Shown here: in pieces, positions 55,125 through 63,369 of the stretch
Layout: each line of letters begins with the position of its first letter
Position numbering within the stretch: position 1 is the stretch's first letter
Assembly (NCBI GenBank): GCA_965267175.1
Contig: OZ253938.1
Location: 2,108,001-2,172,000 of the forward strand
Source: JAJCYX01 sp965267175
Lineage (GTDB): Bacteria; Chloroflexota; Dehalococcoidia; Lucifugimonadales; Lucifugimonadaceae
DNA: 64,000 bases
Direction of reading: 5' to 3'
Notes under the pieces: generated by a model
What the model was told of the DNA's origin: nothing
What the model saw: the letters and a program-made list of their open reading frames with translations, nothing else
Database searches by the model: none
Made by a program: the position numbers and the translations under genes

Positions 55125-55733
55125 ATGAACAGTTCAGTACATGACAAAGTTGGAGCGTTCTTCGCGACCGGTCTATTGGTCGCTACTGCAGCGTTGGCGT
55201 GTGGTTCTGATGAGCCAGCCGCTTCGACCGCGACCCCAGAGCCAACTGTCACGGCCAGCCCGGTCGCAACAGCAACTGCGACGGCGACCCCGACTCCAAC
55301 TCCCACTGCGACGTCCACTTCAGTACCGGCTACAGCGACACCGGTGCCCACAGCCACCGCGATGTCCGACTGGCTAGTAAACGACATAGTCCTGGGTCAG
55401 GCGCAGTGCGTGAGTTTCCATCCGGGAGTGCCTAATCCAGATGGGCCGAACCACTGGTATGAAATCTCCGGCAACTGGACCAACGATGGAGACTCCGCCC
55501 TAACGGTGCTGGCAACGTTCCAGATCCTTGGGGATCATCCTGGCGTCCTGCGTGTCCTGGAGATGGATCCAAGGACTGTCGGTCCCGGAGAAACGGCTGC
55601 GTTCTTCCAGAGTCACCCGATGCAGCCGGTGGCCGGCGCGAGTTCATGCCGGGCACTGTTCACAGTTGAGGGAGATGTGAGCGGGGCGCGTAAGTCCGAG
55701 TCTGTCGAACTCGAGGAGATCTTCGCGCCGTAG
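55125..55733 (+). CDS. Lipoprotein with Thr/Pro stalk
   Basis: 202 residues from ATG 55125. Lipobox ALACGSD, then a stalk of Thr-Ala-Thr-Pro repeats (about 30-80), and a beta domain with YEISGNWTNDGDSALTV, similar to DUF4352/FxLYD-type lipoprotein domains. Two Cys in the domain could form a disulfide. Surface-anchored, ligand unknown. Convergent with the next gene (14 bp apart). Confidence 0.75.
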   Translation: MNSSVHDKVGAFFATGLLVATAALACGSDEPAASTATPEPTVTASPVATATATATPTPTPTATSTSVPATATPVPTATAMSDWLVNDIVLGQAQCVSFHPGVPNPDGPNHWYEISGNWTNDGDSALTVLATFQILGDHPGVLRVLEMDPRTVGPGETAAFFQSHPMQPVAGASSCRALFTVEGDVSGARKSESVELEEIFAP

Positions 55734-55747
55734 CGATGACTTGACCC

Positions 55748-56575
55748 TTACAGGTTGCAGCTGCCGCCGGAGTGCTTGCTGACGACGCTTCGTGCGAACA
55801 GCTCCCCGCCGTCTGACAGTTCGGAGAAGCCGAGGTCCCAGGTCAGGGTGTTGCCATCTTCGTTCGTGGCGTTTGTCTCGCTCACGTCTCCGGGCATCTC
55901 GACGGTCCAGGTCACGGTGATGAAGTCCTCGAAACTGGCTTCGAGCGCATCCGTGAAGTCCTGTAGGCCGTCCGAGAATGCGTTCTCAAGCTCGGCTCCG
56001 AACTCGCCGAACTCGGGATCGCTGGTGTCGAAGCCGGGGAACGGCGTTCCATCGATATCGATCGGTTCCGGCTCCGTGGTGAAGCCTGGCTGGGCGGCTT
56101 CGTCATCAACCTCTACGGACATCCGCAGTTCGTAGATGATCTCGTCTTCGTTCTCGGTGATCTCAAGGAGGGGGATCATCGTGGACGATGTGTCCTGCTC
56201 CGCCAGCGCTGTCGATGCAAGCCTGAACTGCTCTGCGGCGTCTTCACCCTTGAAGGTCTGGCTCATGCGCATCCGCACAGCGTCTTCGCCTTCAACCTGC
56301 ACGACATCCATCTGGATGTCCCATCCGATGCTCTCCATAGCTTCGAGGTCGGCAAGGTCGTTCTCTTCACCAAGGTCAATCTCACCGTCGGTGATGAGTA
56401 GAGTGGCGAGTGGGCCTGAGATCGTGTACTCGAGGTTCTGCCTGATCTCCTGCTGGCTGATGATCTGGGTGCGGACGTCGATTGCGATGGTTCCGCAGCC
56501 GACGACTGCGATCATGAGTCCAAGTAGCGAGAATGGAGTGAGGCGGACTGGTGCCCGCCGCAAGATTGCATTCAT
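55748..56575 (-). CDS. LppM-like lipoprotein
   Basis: 275 residues. Signal with AVVGCGT (Cys about 27). The following TIAIDVRTQIISQQEI and the alternating strands up to a C-terminal WDLGFSELSDG resemble the LppM family of cell-envelope lipoproteins. A Pro/Glu/Asp-rich insert lies near residues 160-190 (EPEPIDIDGTPFPGFD). There is no C-terminal membrane helix, unlike many relatives. Probable envelope protein. Confidence 0.72.
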   Translation of the reverse strand: MNAILRRAPVRLTPFSLLGLMIAVVGCGTIAIDVRTQIISQQEIRQNLEYTISGPLATLLITDGEIDLGEENDLADLEAMESIGWDIQMDVVQVEGEDAVRMRMSQTFKGEDAAEQFRLASTALAEQDTSSTMIPLLEITENEDEIIYELRMSVEVDDEAAQPGFTTEPEPIDIDGTPFPGFDTSDPEFGEFGAELENAFSDGLQDFTDALEASFEDFITVTWTVEMPGDVSETNATNEDGNTLTWDLGFSELSDGGELFARSVVSKHSGGSCNL

Positions 56576-56712
56576 TACTGCCGCCCTGCCCTGCTGAAGG
56601 TTTCTCGGTTCAGGATGATGGCGGGCTATTCTGGCTGTAATCGGCTGATCGTACGAAATCAGGTTTGGATTGAGTTTGGGAATTTTTCAAGGCGGGGTGG
56701 GCGGTCGTTATG

Positions 56713-56936
56713 GAGGCCTGACTGCGGTGGAGGGATCTGAGGAGTCGTCGGCAATTCTGTCGTAGTGCCGCAGATGTTGTCATTCTGAACTTGATTCAGA
56801 ATCTCTCGACTCACAAGCGGGTGCCCCGCGGTCGGGGTGACAGACACCCTGCCATCCTGAGCTTGTCGAAGAGCGGCATTTCAAGCCTCACCCTGACCCG
56901 CGCCCGCAAGCGGGCACCCGGCACCGGGAGAGGGGA
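56713..56936. repeat. Cluster of intergenic repeat units
   Basis: Contains a partial GGTGGAGGGATCTGA unit, the ATTCTGAA/TTCAGAAT palindrome in reverse orientation (56778-56805), CCATCCTGAGCTTGTCGAAG (56852-56871) and a CTCACCCTGACC...CGGGAGAGG unit (about 56886-56936). They fill the 360-bp gap 56576-56936 with no gene seen. Confidence 0.68.
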
Positions 56937-57986
56937 TTATCCCTCCGAATAGCCGGCCAGCTGCTCTGCGAAGGTAAAGACTGCTGGGAGGCCGCCCGTG
57001 TGCAGGAAGATGACGGTTTCGTCGCTGGGCTGGTTGCCCTGGCGGATCTGGTCGATCAGCGCGGCCATCACGGTGCCGGTGTAGTTCGGGTCGCAGATGA
57101 TGGCATCGTTGCGAGCGGCTATATGTATAGCCTCGACCACCTCTGGCGTCATGATGCCGTAGCCCTCGCCGACGTACTGCGTGAGCACCGGCATGTCCTC
57201 TTTGGAGAAGGTCACCGGGAGGTCGAGCAATTCCTTGATGTCATCGTCATGGTCGAATATGTACTCGTCCAGCGGCGGGTCGTAGGTGACCTGTACGCCG
57301 GTGAACTTCCAGTCAACGCCGAGGTTGCGTGCGGCGAGGATCAGGCCGCACAGTGATCGTCCTGCGACGCCATATATATGCGCGTTCTGTAGGCCCAGTT
57401 CCTCGATCTGGTCGAGCAGTTCGAGTCCGGCCTCAACGAAGCCGACCATCCCGACGATGCGCGGGAACAGGTGCTCCTGGACAAGGTAGGGCTTTGCGCC
57501 TTCGCTCTCTAGCTTCTCTTTCAGCTTCGTGGCGTACTCGTCGGCGGTCTCGGACTGGAACTGGTCCAGCAGGTGCAGCTCTGCACCAAGCAGCTTGTCT
57601 ATGAGCAGGTTGCCCTGCACGTTCCGGTGGGCGGCGTTCTTCAGAATCAGCACGTAGCGCAGGCCGGTCTTGTTGGCGGCAGCCGCGGTCATGCGGGCGT
57701 TGTTCGAGTGGTAGTCCATGATGTTGATCACGGTGTCGTAACCCTCATCACGGATGTGCGGCATCTCGAAGTCGTAGTGTCGGGCCTTGTTGCCTCCATA
57801 CGCCAGGCCGGTCATGTCTTCCCGCTTCACGAAGATGCGCGGACCACCGAGTTCTGCGCTGGTGCGGGGCATCTCTTCGAGCGGTGTAGGCAGGTGTGCG
57901 ATGCGCATACGCGGCAGTTTTTCGATGCGTGATCGGAGCTGCGAGCGTGTGAGTTTCTGGCCTGTTGTTGAAGTGGTCATGTGCAT
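56937..57986 (-). CDS. PLP enzyme of the ACC deaminase/D-cysteine desulfhydrase family, copy B
   Basis: 349 residues. PLP Lys in YGGNKARH, IFVKREDMTG, NIMDYHSNNARMTAAAANKTGL, and the C-terminal FLHTGGLPAVFTFAEQL. It is a relative of the gene at 42838-43923 with the same motifs, but a different central part. D-cysteine, D-serine or 2-aminoisobutyrate-like substrates are possible. No operon partner. Confidence 0.87.
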   Translation of the reverse strand: MHMTTSTTGQKLTRSQLRSRIEKLPRMRIAHLPTPLEEMPRTSAELGGPRIFVKREDMTGLAYGGNKARHYDFEMPHIRDEGYDTVINIMDYHSNNARMTAAAANKTGLRYVLILKNAAHRNVQGNLLIDKLLGAELHLLDQFQSETADEYATKLKEKLESEGAKPYLVQEHLFPRIVGMVGFVEAGLELLDQIEELGLQNAHIYGVAGRSLCGLILAARNLGVDWKFTGVQVTYDPPLDEYIFDHDDDIKELLDLPVTFSKEDMPVLTQYVGEGYGIMTPEVVEAIHIAARNDAIICDPNYTGTVMAALIDQIRQGNQPSDETVIFLHTGGLPAVFTFAEQLAGYSEG

Positions 57987-58131
57987 CGACTGCCTATGCT
58001 CAGTGCATACTCGAGTGTAGTTAGGTGCAGGGGCTGTAGGTGGCGGACCTGACTATCGGCACCACTTCCCTCCCCGCCTGCGACGGTCACATGATAGCGG
58101 CTCAGGGCAGGCGTCCGGACTTCTCGAAAGG

Positions 58132-58716
58132 TCAGGCTGCAAGGTAAGGTCCCAGCGCGCGTTCGACTATCCGTTCGATGTCGGCTCTGTCGATTCGCTC
58201 CCTGGTGACCAGCACCCGCAGATAGATCGGCGCCAGCACCGACTCCACAAGATCTGCCGGCGTGGCGCTCGGCTTCAACTCGCCTCGCTCCATCGCCCTT
58301 CTCACTATCAGTCCCACCTTGGCGAACAGCTGCTGCCAGTACTTTCGAGCCGCGGACTCCAGGATCGAGTCGGAACTGCCTGCGACCGCTGCGATGAGCG
58401 ACCGACCGAACTGCGTATCGAGCATCTCCGCCAGGTATTCGGCGATGGCCACGAGATCCTGCGTGATCGTTCCGAGGTCGGGGGCGTTTGGATGGGAGTC
58501 GGCAATGCTGTCGAGCAGGTCGGCGATGAGCCCTTCTTTGTTGTTCCAGCGACGATAGATCGTCGTCTTGTTCACGTCGGCAAGCTCGGCGATCTCACCT
58601 ATCGCCAGGCTGTTCCAGTCGCGCTCTTCGAGAGCCCGCTGAATGACGCCAAACACGCGCCGCCTCACCTGCGATGACCGCCCACCCGGCCGAGAGCCTT
58701 TTCTGTCAGTTGCCAT
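58132..58716 (-). CDS. TetR-family transcriptional repressor
   Basis: 194 residues from ATG 58716. N-terminal helix-turn-helix (about 15-65) with AIGEIAELADVNKTTIYRRWNNKEGL, then an all-helical ligand domain. It is divergent from an MFS gene with two palindromic sites between them. It probably represses both itself and the exporter. The ATG lies 6 nt from the -10 box, so the mRNA may be leaderless. Confidence 0.92.
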   Translation of the reverse strand: MATDRKGSRPGGRSSQVRRRVFGVIQRALEERDWNSLAIGEIAELADVNKTTIYRRWNNKEGLIADLLDSIADSHPNAPDLGTITQDLVAIAEYLAEMLDTQFGRSLIAAVAGSSDSILESAARKYWQQLFAKVGLIVRRAMERGELKPSATPADLVESVLAPIYLRVLVTRERIDRADIERIVERALGPYLAA

Positions 58717-58722
58717 GCCCAC

Positions 58723-58751
58723 ACTATAAGCAACAATTGTTGCGTTAACAA
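58723..58751 (-). promoter_or_regulatory. Promoter of the TetR gene
   Basis: On the minus strand TTGTTA (58746-58751), 17-bp spacer, TATAGT (58723-58728), with operator 1 inside the spacer. Start of transcription would fall on or next to the start codon. Confidence 0.6.
58730..58743. promoter_or_regulatory. TetR operator 1
   Basis: Perfect 14-bp palindrome GCAACAATTGTTGC. It overlaps the -35 box of the MFS promoter and lies between the -35 and -10 of the TetR promoter. Confidence 0.8.
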
Positions 58752-58768
58752 CTCGCCGGGTGTATTCT
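58740..58768 (+). promoter_or_regulatory. Promoter of the MFS gene
   Basis: TTGCGT (58740-58745), 17-bp spacer, TATTCT (58763-58768). The predicted start near 58775 lies inside operator 2, so the coding start must be further downstream. Confidence 0.5.
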
Positions 58769-58771
58769 GCC

Positions 58772-58785
58772 GCAACAGTTGTTGC
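58772..58785. promoter_or_regulatory. TetR operator 2
   Basis: GCAACAGTTGTTGC, differing from operator 1 at one central base, at 42 bp (four turns) centre to centre. Both are followed by the bases nTTAA, so the site is longer than the palindrome. Confidence 0.75.
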
Positions 58786-58810
58786 ATTAAGTGAATCCCG
58801 GGACGATTCA

Positions 58811-60109
58811 GTGACACAGGCACAGGGTGAAGTGGTCTCAACTGCTTCCAGCGCCACCGAAGACCGGCCAGAAACCCAGACGAAGTCGTTCTCCTTCGGA
58901 GACGCGCTCGGGCTTGTTCGCGTGCGGGACTTCCGGCTGCTGATGCTCGGAAACGCACTGACTGTGACCGGGTTTCAGCTCCGGTCCATGGGCCAGGCAT
59001 GGCTGGCGCTCGAAGAGACAGGCTCTGCAGTCTGGGTCGGCTTGATCAACGCATCACCCGCTATCGGAATGATCCCGCTTGCGTTGTACGCAGGCGTTGT
59101 CGTGGACAGGGTCGACAGGCGACGGATCTTGGCAGTGGCCAAGGTGGTTGCGGCTGTGATGGCGTTCCTGACGGCGTTTCTCGTTGCATCGGACCAGATC
59201 GAGATGTGGCACCTGGTGCCGATCGGTGTCGTTGTGGGCGCCGCGTTTGCGTTCAACAACCCGGCGAGCATGACCTATGTGATGGACGTGGTCGGTCGCG
59301 AGCGCATGATGCCTGCGATCTCGATGAACCAGGCGATCTCCAACACGGTACAGATCGCCGGTCCGGCCGTCGGCGGTGTGTTGCTGGCGACTGTCGGTGT
59401 GAACTGGGTCTTCTTCCTGCTCGGCGGGATCTACAGCGCGGGATTCGTCACGAACATGCTGCTGCGCTCGAAATCGCAGCACGTCGAAGTTGAACGCTCA
59501 TCGGTGGTCAAGGACTTTCGTGAAGGCTGGAACTATACGTGGCGTACGCCGCATGTGCGGTGGCTGATGATCATCTCGTTCACGGCTCTATCGGTGGGCA
59601 TGTTCCCTGTGCAGCTGCCTCTTCTGGCTCGCAACGAACTCGGCATCGCCGAAGACTCTCAGGCTGCGGCTTACGGAGCGTTGCTGGCCGTCAGCGGCGT
59701 CGGGGCGCTGATCGGATCCGTGTCGATCGTCCTGTTCAGCAGCGCGATCCGCAAGGCGACCATGCTTTACTTTGCCGTTGGCCTCGTAGTCGCAGGAATG
59801 CTGGTACTCGGAGCAGCGCCGAATCTGCCAGTTGCCCTCGCGGGCGCATTGCTTGTGGGCGGCGCTGGAGCCGCATTCGGCAACGCCACAGGCACGCTGA
59901 TCCAGACGACGGTTTCGTCTGAGTTCAGGGGTCGGGTCACGAGCGTGTTCATGTTGATCGTGCAGCTGTTCCCGCTGGGCTGGTTGATAGGCGGCGCGCT
60001 GGCGGAGCTCATCGGTCCGCGCTGGACGCTGGCAGCTGGCGCGCTCGTCACGTTGCAGCTGTGTTCGATCGCCCTTTGGCGAGCAAAGGAGCTGAGACAG
60101 GTTGAGTAG
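58811..60109 (+). CDS. MFS transporter, TetR-controlled efflux pump
   Basis: 432 residues from GTG 58811. A GTG at 58760 is excluded if the promoter is right, and a GTG at 58832 is also possible. MFS_3-type: FRLLMLGNALTVTGFQL in TM1, GVVVDRVDRRRIL (motif A), FNNPASMTYVMDVVGRERM, and GRVTSVFMLIVQLFPLG in the second half. Under TetR control it is likely an exporter of a toxic compound that is the inducer. Confidence 0.88.
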   Translation: MTQAQGEVVSTASSATEDRPETQTKSFSFGDALGLVRVRDFRLLMLGNALTVTGFQLRSMGQAWLALEETGSAVWVGLINASPAIGMIPLALYAGVVVDRVDRRRILAVAKVVAAVMAFLTAFLVASDQIEMWHLVPIGVVVGAAFAFNNPASMTYVMDVVGRERMMPAISMNQAISNTVQIAGPAVGGVLLATVGVNWVFFLLGGIYSAGFVTNMLLRSKSQHVEVERSSVVKDFREGWNYTWRTPHVRWLMIISFTALSVGMFPVQLPLLARNELGIAEDSQAAAYGALLAVSGVGALIGSVSIVLFSSAIRKATMLYFAVGLVVAGMLVLGAAPNLPVALAGALLVGGAGAAFGNATGTLIQTTVSSEFRGRVTSVFMLIVQLFPLGWLIGGALAELIGPRWTLAAGALVTLQLCSIALWRAKELRQVE

Positions 60110-60167
60110 AGACGAGGTGCTAGCATCCGGCTCCGTTTAGACCCGTTTGGAGTCAGCACGGACAGCC

Positions 60168-60446
60168 ATGAGTGACCTCGCAGACATACAGCAACGCATC
60201 GAGAAACGGCGTGCCGAGATGGGCTACGACAACGATGCACTGCAGCTGCAGATACTTCTGACCGAAGAGGTCGGCGAGGTCTCACGTGAGTTGAGGAGCC
60301 TCTTCACTGACAAAGCGCTCAACATCGATCATCTGTCTGACGAGCTAGCAGACGTCTTCGTCTACCTGTCAGCCCTGGCATCGAAGTTCGACATCGACCT
60401 GGAGAGAGCGATCGAGAAGAAGTTCTTCTCAGGTGGAGGGGATTAG
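60168..60446 (+). CDS. MazG-like nucleotide pyrophosphohydrolase
   Basis: 92 residues from ATG 60168. All-alpha NTP-PPase with TEEVGEVSREL (E-E-x-x-E) and LSDELADVFVYLSAL (E-x-x-D), the metal-binding set. Single-domain MazG forms cleave non-canonical or excess NTPs. Its substrate is unknown. Confidence 0.85.
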   Translation: MSDLADIQQRIEKRRAEMGYDNDALQLQILLTEEVGEVSRELRSLFTDKALNIDHLSDELADVFVYLSALASKFDIDLERAIEKKFFSGGGD

Positions 60447-60547
60447 TCGGGCCAGGCTGAAGACTGGACGGCGTACGGGTCGAGATCGAATCTTGTGATC
60501 GGTTCGTATGAGTGGCCGACTGCCCAATCAGGTGGCGGAGGCAACAG

Positions 60548-61237
60548 ATGCTCAGCAAGAAACGGGGCCTTTGGACGGGAACATTCCTGCTGTTGATGCT
60601 GGTAACCGCAGCATGCAGCAGCCCGGAACCGCAGGGGCCTTCCGCAGGCAGCGACATCACGCGCGGTGCTCATGGAGCCGACTCGGACCTGCCCGAAAGT
60701 CGCGATGATCCGAGGTGCCGCATCAGGTTTGGCGACTCGTTCGCCAGTCCGCCCCGCTCTGGCGATCGCTACGTCGCACTGAATCCGGCGCCAGAGCGTT
60801 TCGACCAGATCAAGCCGCTCTCGACCGCTACACCGAAGCCGGGCACCGTGCAGTTCAACACGTACATAGACACTTCGGGCGCACAGTCAGCCTGCATAGG
60901 ACCCGGTGAAAGGACCTCGCTGAGTTTCGGCGCAACGCACTGGTTCGGGTCGGACGTGACGCTCCACGTGAAGACGCTTGTTCCACCTGGACTTGTAGCA
61001 ACCAGGGAGACAGAAACGGTTTCGGATGGCATGTGGAGCGAAAGCTTCCCGATGCCGCACGTCGAGGTCAGGGCCTCAAACACGAGTATCACCCGGTTCG
61101 ATATTGTCGCAGAGAAACCCGGCCGCTACGACGTCACGCTGTTAAGCGAGTGGCTCGATACGGCGACCATGCAGCCAATCGGGGCGCCAAACCAGGCCGA
61201 AGTGCGGACGCTTATCTATTTCGTGCTTGACGACTGA
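60548..61237 (+). CDS. Lipoprotein of unknown function
   Basis: 229 residues from ATG 60548, which has a GGAGG ribosome site. Lipobox LVTAACSS, a short Ser/Gly/Asp linker, then a beta-rich domain of about 170 residues (VTLHVKTLVPPGLVATRETE, ITRFDIVAEKPGRYDVTLLSEW) similar in layout to Ig-like or jelly-roll domains. Two Cys could form a disulfide. No family recognised. Confidence 0.72.
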   Translation: MLSKKRGLWTGTFLLLMLVTAACSSPEPQGPSAGSDITRGAHGADSDLPESRDDPRCRIRFGDSFASPPRSGDRYVALNPAPERFDQIKPLSTATPKPGTVQFNTYIDTSGAQSACIGPGERTSLSFGATHWFGSDVTLHVKTLVPPGLVATRETETVSDGMWSESFPMPHVEVRASNTSITRFDIVAEKPGRYDVTLLSEWLDTATMQPIGAPNQAEVRTLIYFVLDD

Positions 61238-61245
61238 CGCGGCGA

Positions 61246-61275
61246 AGCGCCCGGGGGTTCTCTGTCCCGGGCGCT
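61246..61275. terminator. Hairpin after the lipoprotein gene
   Basis: AGCGCCCGGG (61246-61255) / CCCGGGCGCT (61266-61275), 10-nt loop, no T-run. It lies between two convergent genes and probably ends transcription. Confidence 0.55.
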
Positions 61276-61305
61276 CGAAACTTGCGACTAATCGATGACC
61301 GGTCC

Positions 61306-61635
61306 CTAAGCGACCGCCACCACAGATGCCACAGGACCGGCGTAGGTCATGCTGAAGCTGTCTGAGTCGCAGATGCCGAAGAACGGCAGGCACTCATCGG
61401 ACTTCATCGAAGCCGCTGCCGCGGACTGGGCAGCTGCCAGCGACACCCAGTAGGCCACATCGATGTACTGGTCTTCGGTCTCGCTATAGGACAGTCGCCG
61501 GGACACGAAGCCGGGCTGTCGCTTCAGCCACCCGGCATACAGTTCGTTCGTCGAGGCGAACCTGTCCTCTGTAACTCCATCCTGCAGCTTGTACGTCGCC
61601 AGCATCAGGACGCTGTGCTCATAGTTGTCTGACAT
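61306..61635 (-). CDS. ABM-like dimeric alpha-beta barrel protein, copy 1
   Basis: 109 residues with an AGGAGA ribosome site. Pattern: strand LMLATYKLQDGVTED, helix ELYAGWLKRQPGFVSRRLSY, strand YIDVAYWVSL, then a helix rich in Ala and Ser. This is the ferredoxin-like ABM fold of small monooxygenases and dimerising proteins. A copy lies 51 bp upstream. No cofactor residues are visible. Confidence 0.75.
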   Translation of the reverse strand: MSDNYEHSVLMLATYKLQDGVTEDRFASTNELYAGWLKRQPGFVSRRLSYSETEDQYIDVAYWVSLAAAQSAAAASMKSDECLPFFGICDSDSFSMTYAGPVASVVAVA

Positions 61636-61686
61636 GGTTTCTCCTGGATTCCAGACATGCTGGTGTTCTGGAGCCGGCTTCCGTTC

Positions 61687-62010
61687 TCAGGCCGCCACAG
61701 GCTCGGCCTGCTGCACGCCGTGATGGATCTGCACCGACTCCATGTTGATCATTCCGAATGCCGGGGCGCACTCCGTTGAGGTCTCGGCCGCTTTGGAAGC
61801 GGTCATGGCATCGTCCATCGACCACCAGAAGACGACGTCGAAGTAGGTACCTGTTTTGGCGTCGTGTGAGAGCGAGCGCGAGATGAAACCCGGCTGCCGT
61901 TTTACCCACGTGGTGATGCTTTCCGATTCCTGCAAGAAAGTGTCGTGCTCGATGCCTTCTTTGAGCTTGAATATCACCAGTTCCAGCACCGGCTGTCCGC
62001 TCTGTGTCAT
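61687..62010 (-). CDS. ABM-like dimeric alpha-beta barrel protein, copy 2
   Basis: 107 residues. Same order as copy 1: LELVIFKLKEGIEHD, TTWVKRQPGFISRSLSH, TYFDVVFWWSM, and an Ala/Thr-rich helix. The shared KRQPGF[VI]SR segment shows clear common descent. Divergent from the WYL regulator gene with 84 bp between the starts, hence probably its target. Confidence 0.76.
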   Translation of the reverse strand: MTQSGQPVLELVIFKLKEGIEHDTFLQESESITTWVKRQPGFISRSLSHDAKTGTYFDVVFWWSMDDAMTASKAAETSTECAPAFGMINMESVQIHHGVQQAEPVAA

Positions 62011-62094
62011 TGCTTCTCTCCCATCTGGTCAAACGTCCGATAATGTGGCCGCTCGACCACGAGACCGAGACTAGAATCGAACCCTGACAGGGGT

Positions 62095-62868
62095 GTGTCA
62101 CCTTTTCCGGGCAGCATTGAAATTGCCGGAGCAGAGAGTTTGCAGAGACTGCAGCGCCTTTACGGGATAGTGGAATACATGAGGAGCCGTCGTGAGCCTG
62201 TGACGGTGCCTGAGCTTGCGACTCACTTCGGCGTTGGTGACAGGACGATTCACCGTGACATCGCCGCGTTGCGGGACCAGGATGTGCCGATCTACGGCGA
62301 GCCCGGGCGTGGCGGCGGTGTGCAGATTGGCCAGGAGTACTCGATGCCTCCGTTAGGGCTGAGCATCAATGAGCTGTTCGGTATGTGGGTCTCACAGCGG
62401 TTGAGTGCGGTGTCCGGCTCTGTCCCGCCCGGCGGTGTGGCTTCGAGCGCGTTCGCGAAGGTGCTGGAGTCGCTGCCCGATGCAAGAAGACAGCGCTTCG
62501 AAAAAATTCTCGAGCGGGTCGTGGTGGGCATACCGCCGGGACCGGTTGCGATGGAGACCGCTGGCCCGATCGACCCGGAGGTGTACTCAATATGCGAAGA
62601 GGCGTTCCTGGAGGGCAGGGCGCTGCGCCTGAGCTATGAAGACCGGCACGGCAACCGGACAGAGCGCATGGTGGCCCCGCACGGCCTGCTCGTACAGTCG
62701 CCGCTCTGGTATCTGATCGTTTTCGATGACCTGCGCAAGGCGCCGCGCCTGTTCAGGATGGATCGTGTCCTGGGCGCAAGTGTTGACCCGGTGCTGATGT
62801 TCGAGCCGCAGGACCCGAGGCTGCTGTGTGAGGAGATTGAGCAGCACCAGATCGAGGTAAAGGGGTAA
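62095..62868 (+). CDS. WYL-domain helix-turn-helix regulator
   Basis: 257 residues from GTG 62095 (TTG at 62140 has a better ribosome site). N-terminal HTH_11 (about 20-75: REPVTVPELATHFGVGDRTIHRDIAALRD), EPGRGGGVQI wing, and C-terminal WYL domain (about 160-257) with PLWYLIVFDD and RLFRMDRVLG. WYL regulators sense small or nucleic acid ligands. Likely controls the ABM pair. Confidence 0.88.
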   Translation: MSPFPGSIEIAGAESLQRLQRLYGIVEYMRSRREPVTVPELATHFGVGDRTIHRDIAALRDQDVPIYGEPGRGGGVQIGQEYSMPPLGLSINELFGMWVSQRLSAVSGSVPPGGVASSAFAKVLESLPDARRQRFEKILERVVVGIPPGPVAMETAGPIDPEVYSICEEAFLEGRALRLSYEDRHGNRTERMVAPHGLLVQSPLWYLIVFDDLRKAPRLFRMDRVLGASVDPVLMFEPQDPRLLCEEIEQHQIEVKG

Positions 62869-62919
62869 CGGTGCCGTGAGCGTGGGACTTTTTGCAGAGC
62901 CACGCAAGATTTCAGCCAC

Positions 62920-63267
62920 TCATCGGCGTTGCCCGAAGAACCGTTCGATCCTATCGTGCAGTTTTCGGCCAAGGATTCCGCCAAATATCGCGAATATCGG
63001 GCCCACAACGACCAGCAATGACGCCAAGAACTGGCCAAAATCGACGTTCTCGTCGTCGCTGGCGATCAATCGTCCGAAGAGGAACAGCCCATACAGAAAC
63101 AATCCCGACGACGTCACGATTCCAAGCACGACGGCTGCGATCCGCGATGCTCGATTTAGTGGTGAGCGAGTGCTAACGCGTCGCAGGGGTCCATAGCCGC
63201 AGTGCGTGCAGAATTTCGCGTGTTCGGTCACTGCTTTACCGCAACGTACGCACCCTCGGACTACCAT
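62920..63267 (-). CDS. Zinc-ribbon membrane protein
   Basis: 115 residues. N-terminal CVRCGKAVTEHAKFCTHCG (two CxxC, zinc ribbon), a basic stretch, two membrane helices (IAAVVLGIVTSSGLFLYGLFLF and LLVVVGPIFAIFGGILG) with a short acidic loop, and a basic C-terminal tail. Cytosolic zinc finger on a membrane anchor, partner unknown. Confidence 0.78.
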   Translation of the reverse strand: MVVRGCVRCGKAVTEHAKFCTHCGYGPLRRVSTRSPLNRASRIAAVVLGIVTSSGLFLYGLFLFGRLIASDDENVDFGQFLASLLVVVGPIFAIFGGILGRKLHDRIERFFGQRR

Positions 63268-63369
63268 GTGATCAGTATAGAGAGTGAGTTTGCTGGTTCC
63301 GTCAGTTCGCCCAGACAGAATCAGCCTGGCCGGCAGATTGGACTGAGACGAATTAGCCCCAGGGGCTGG

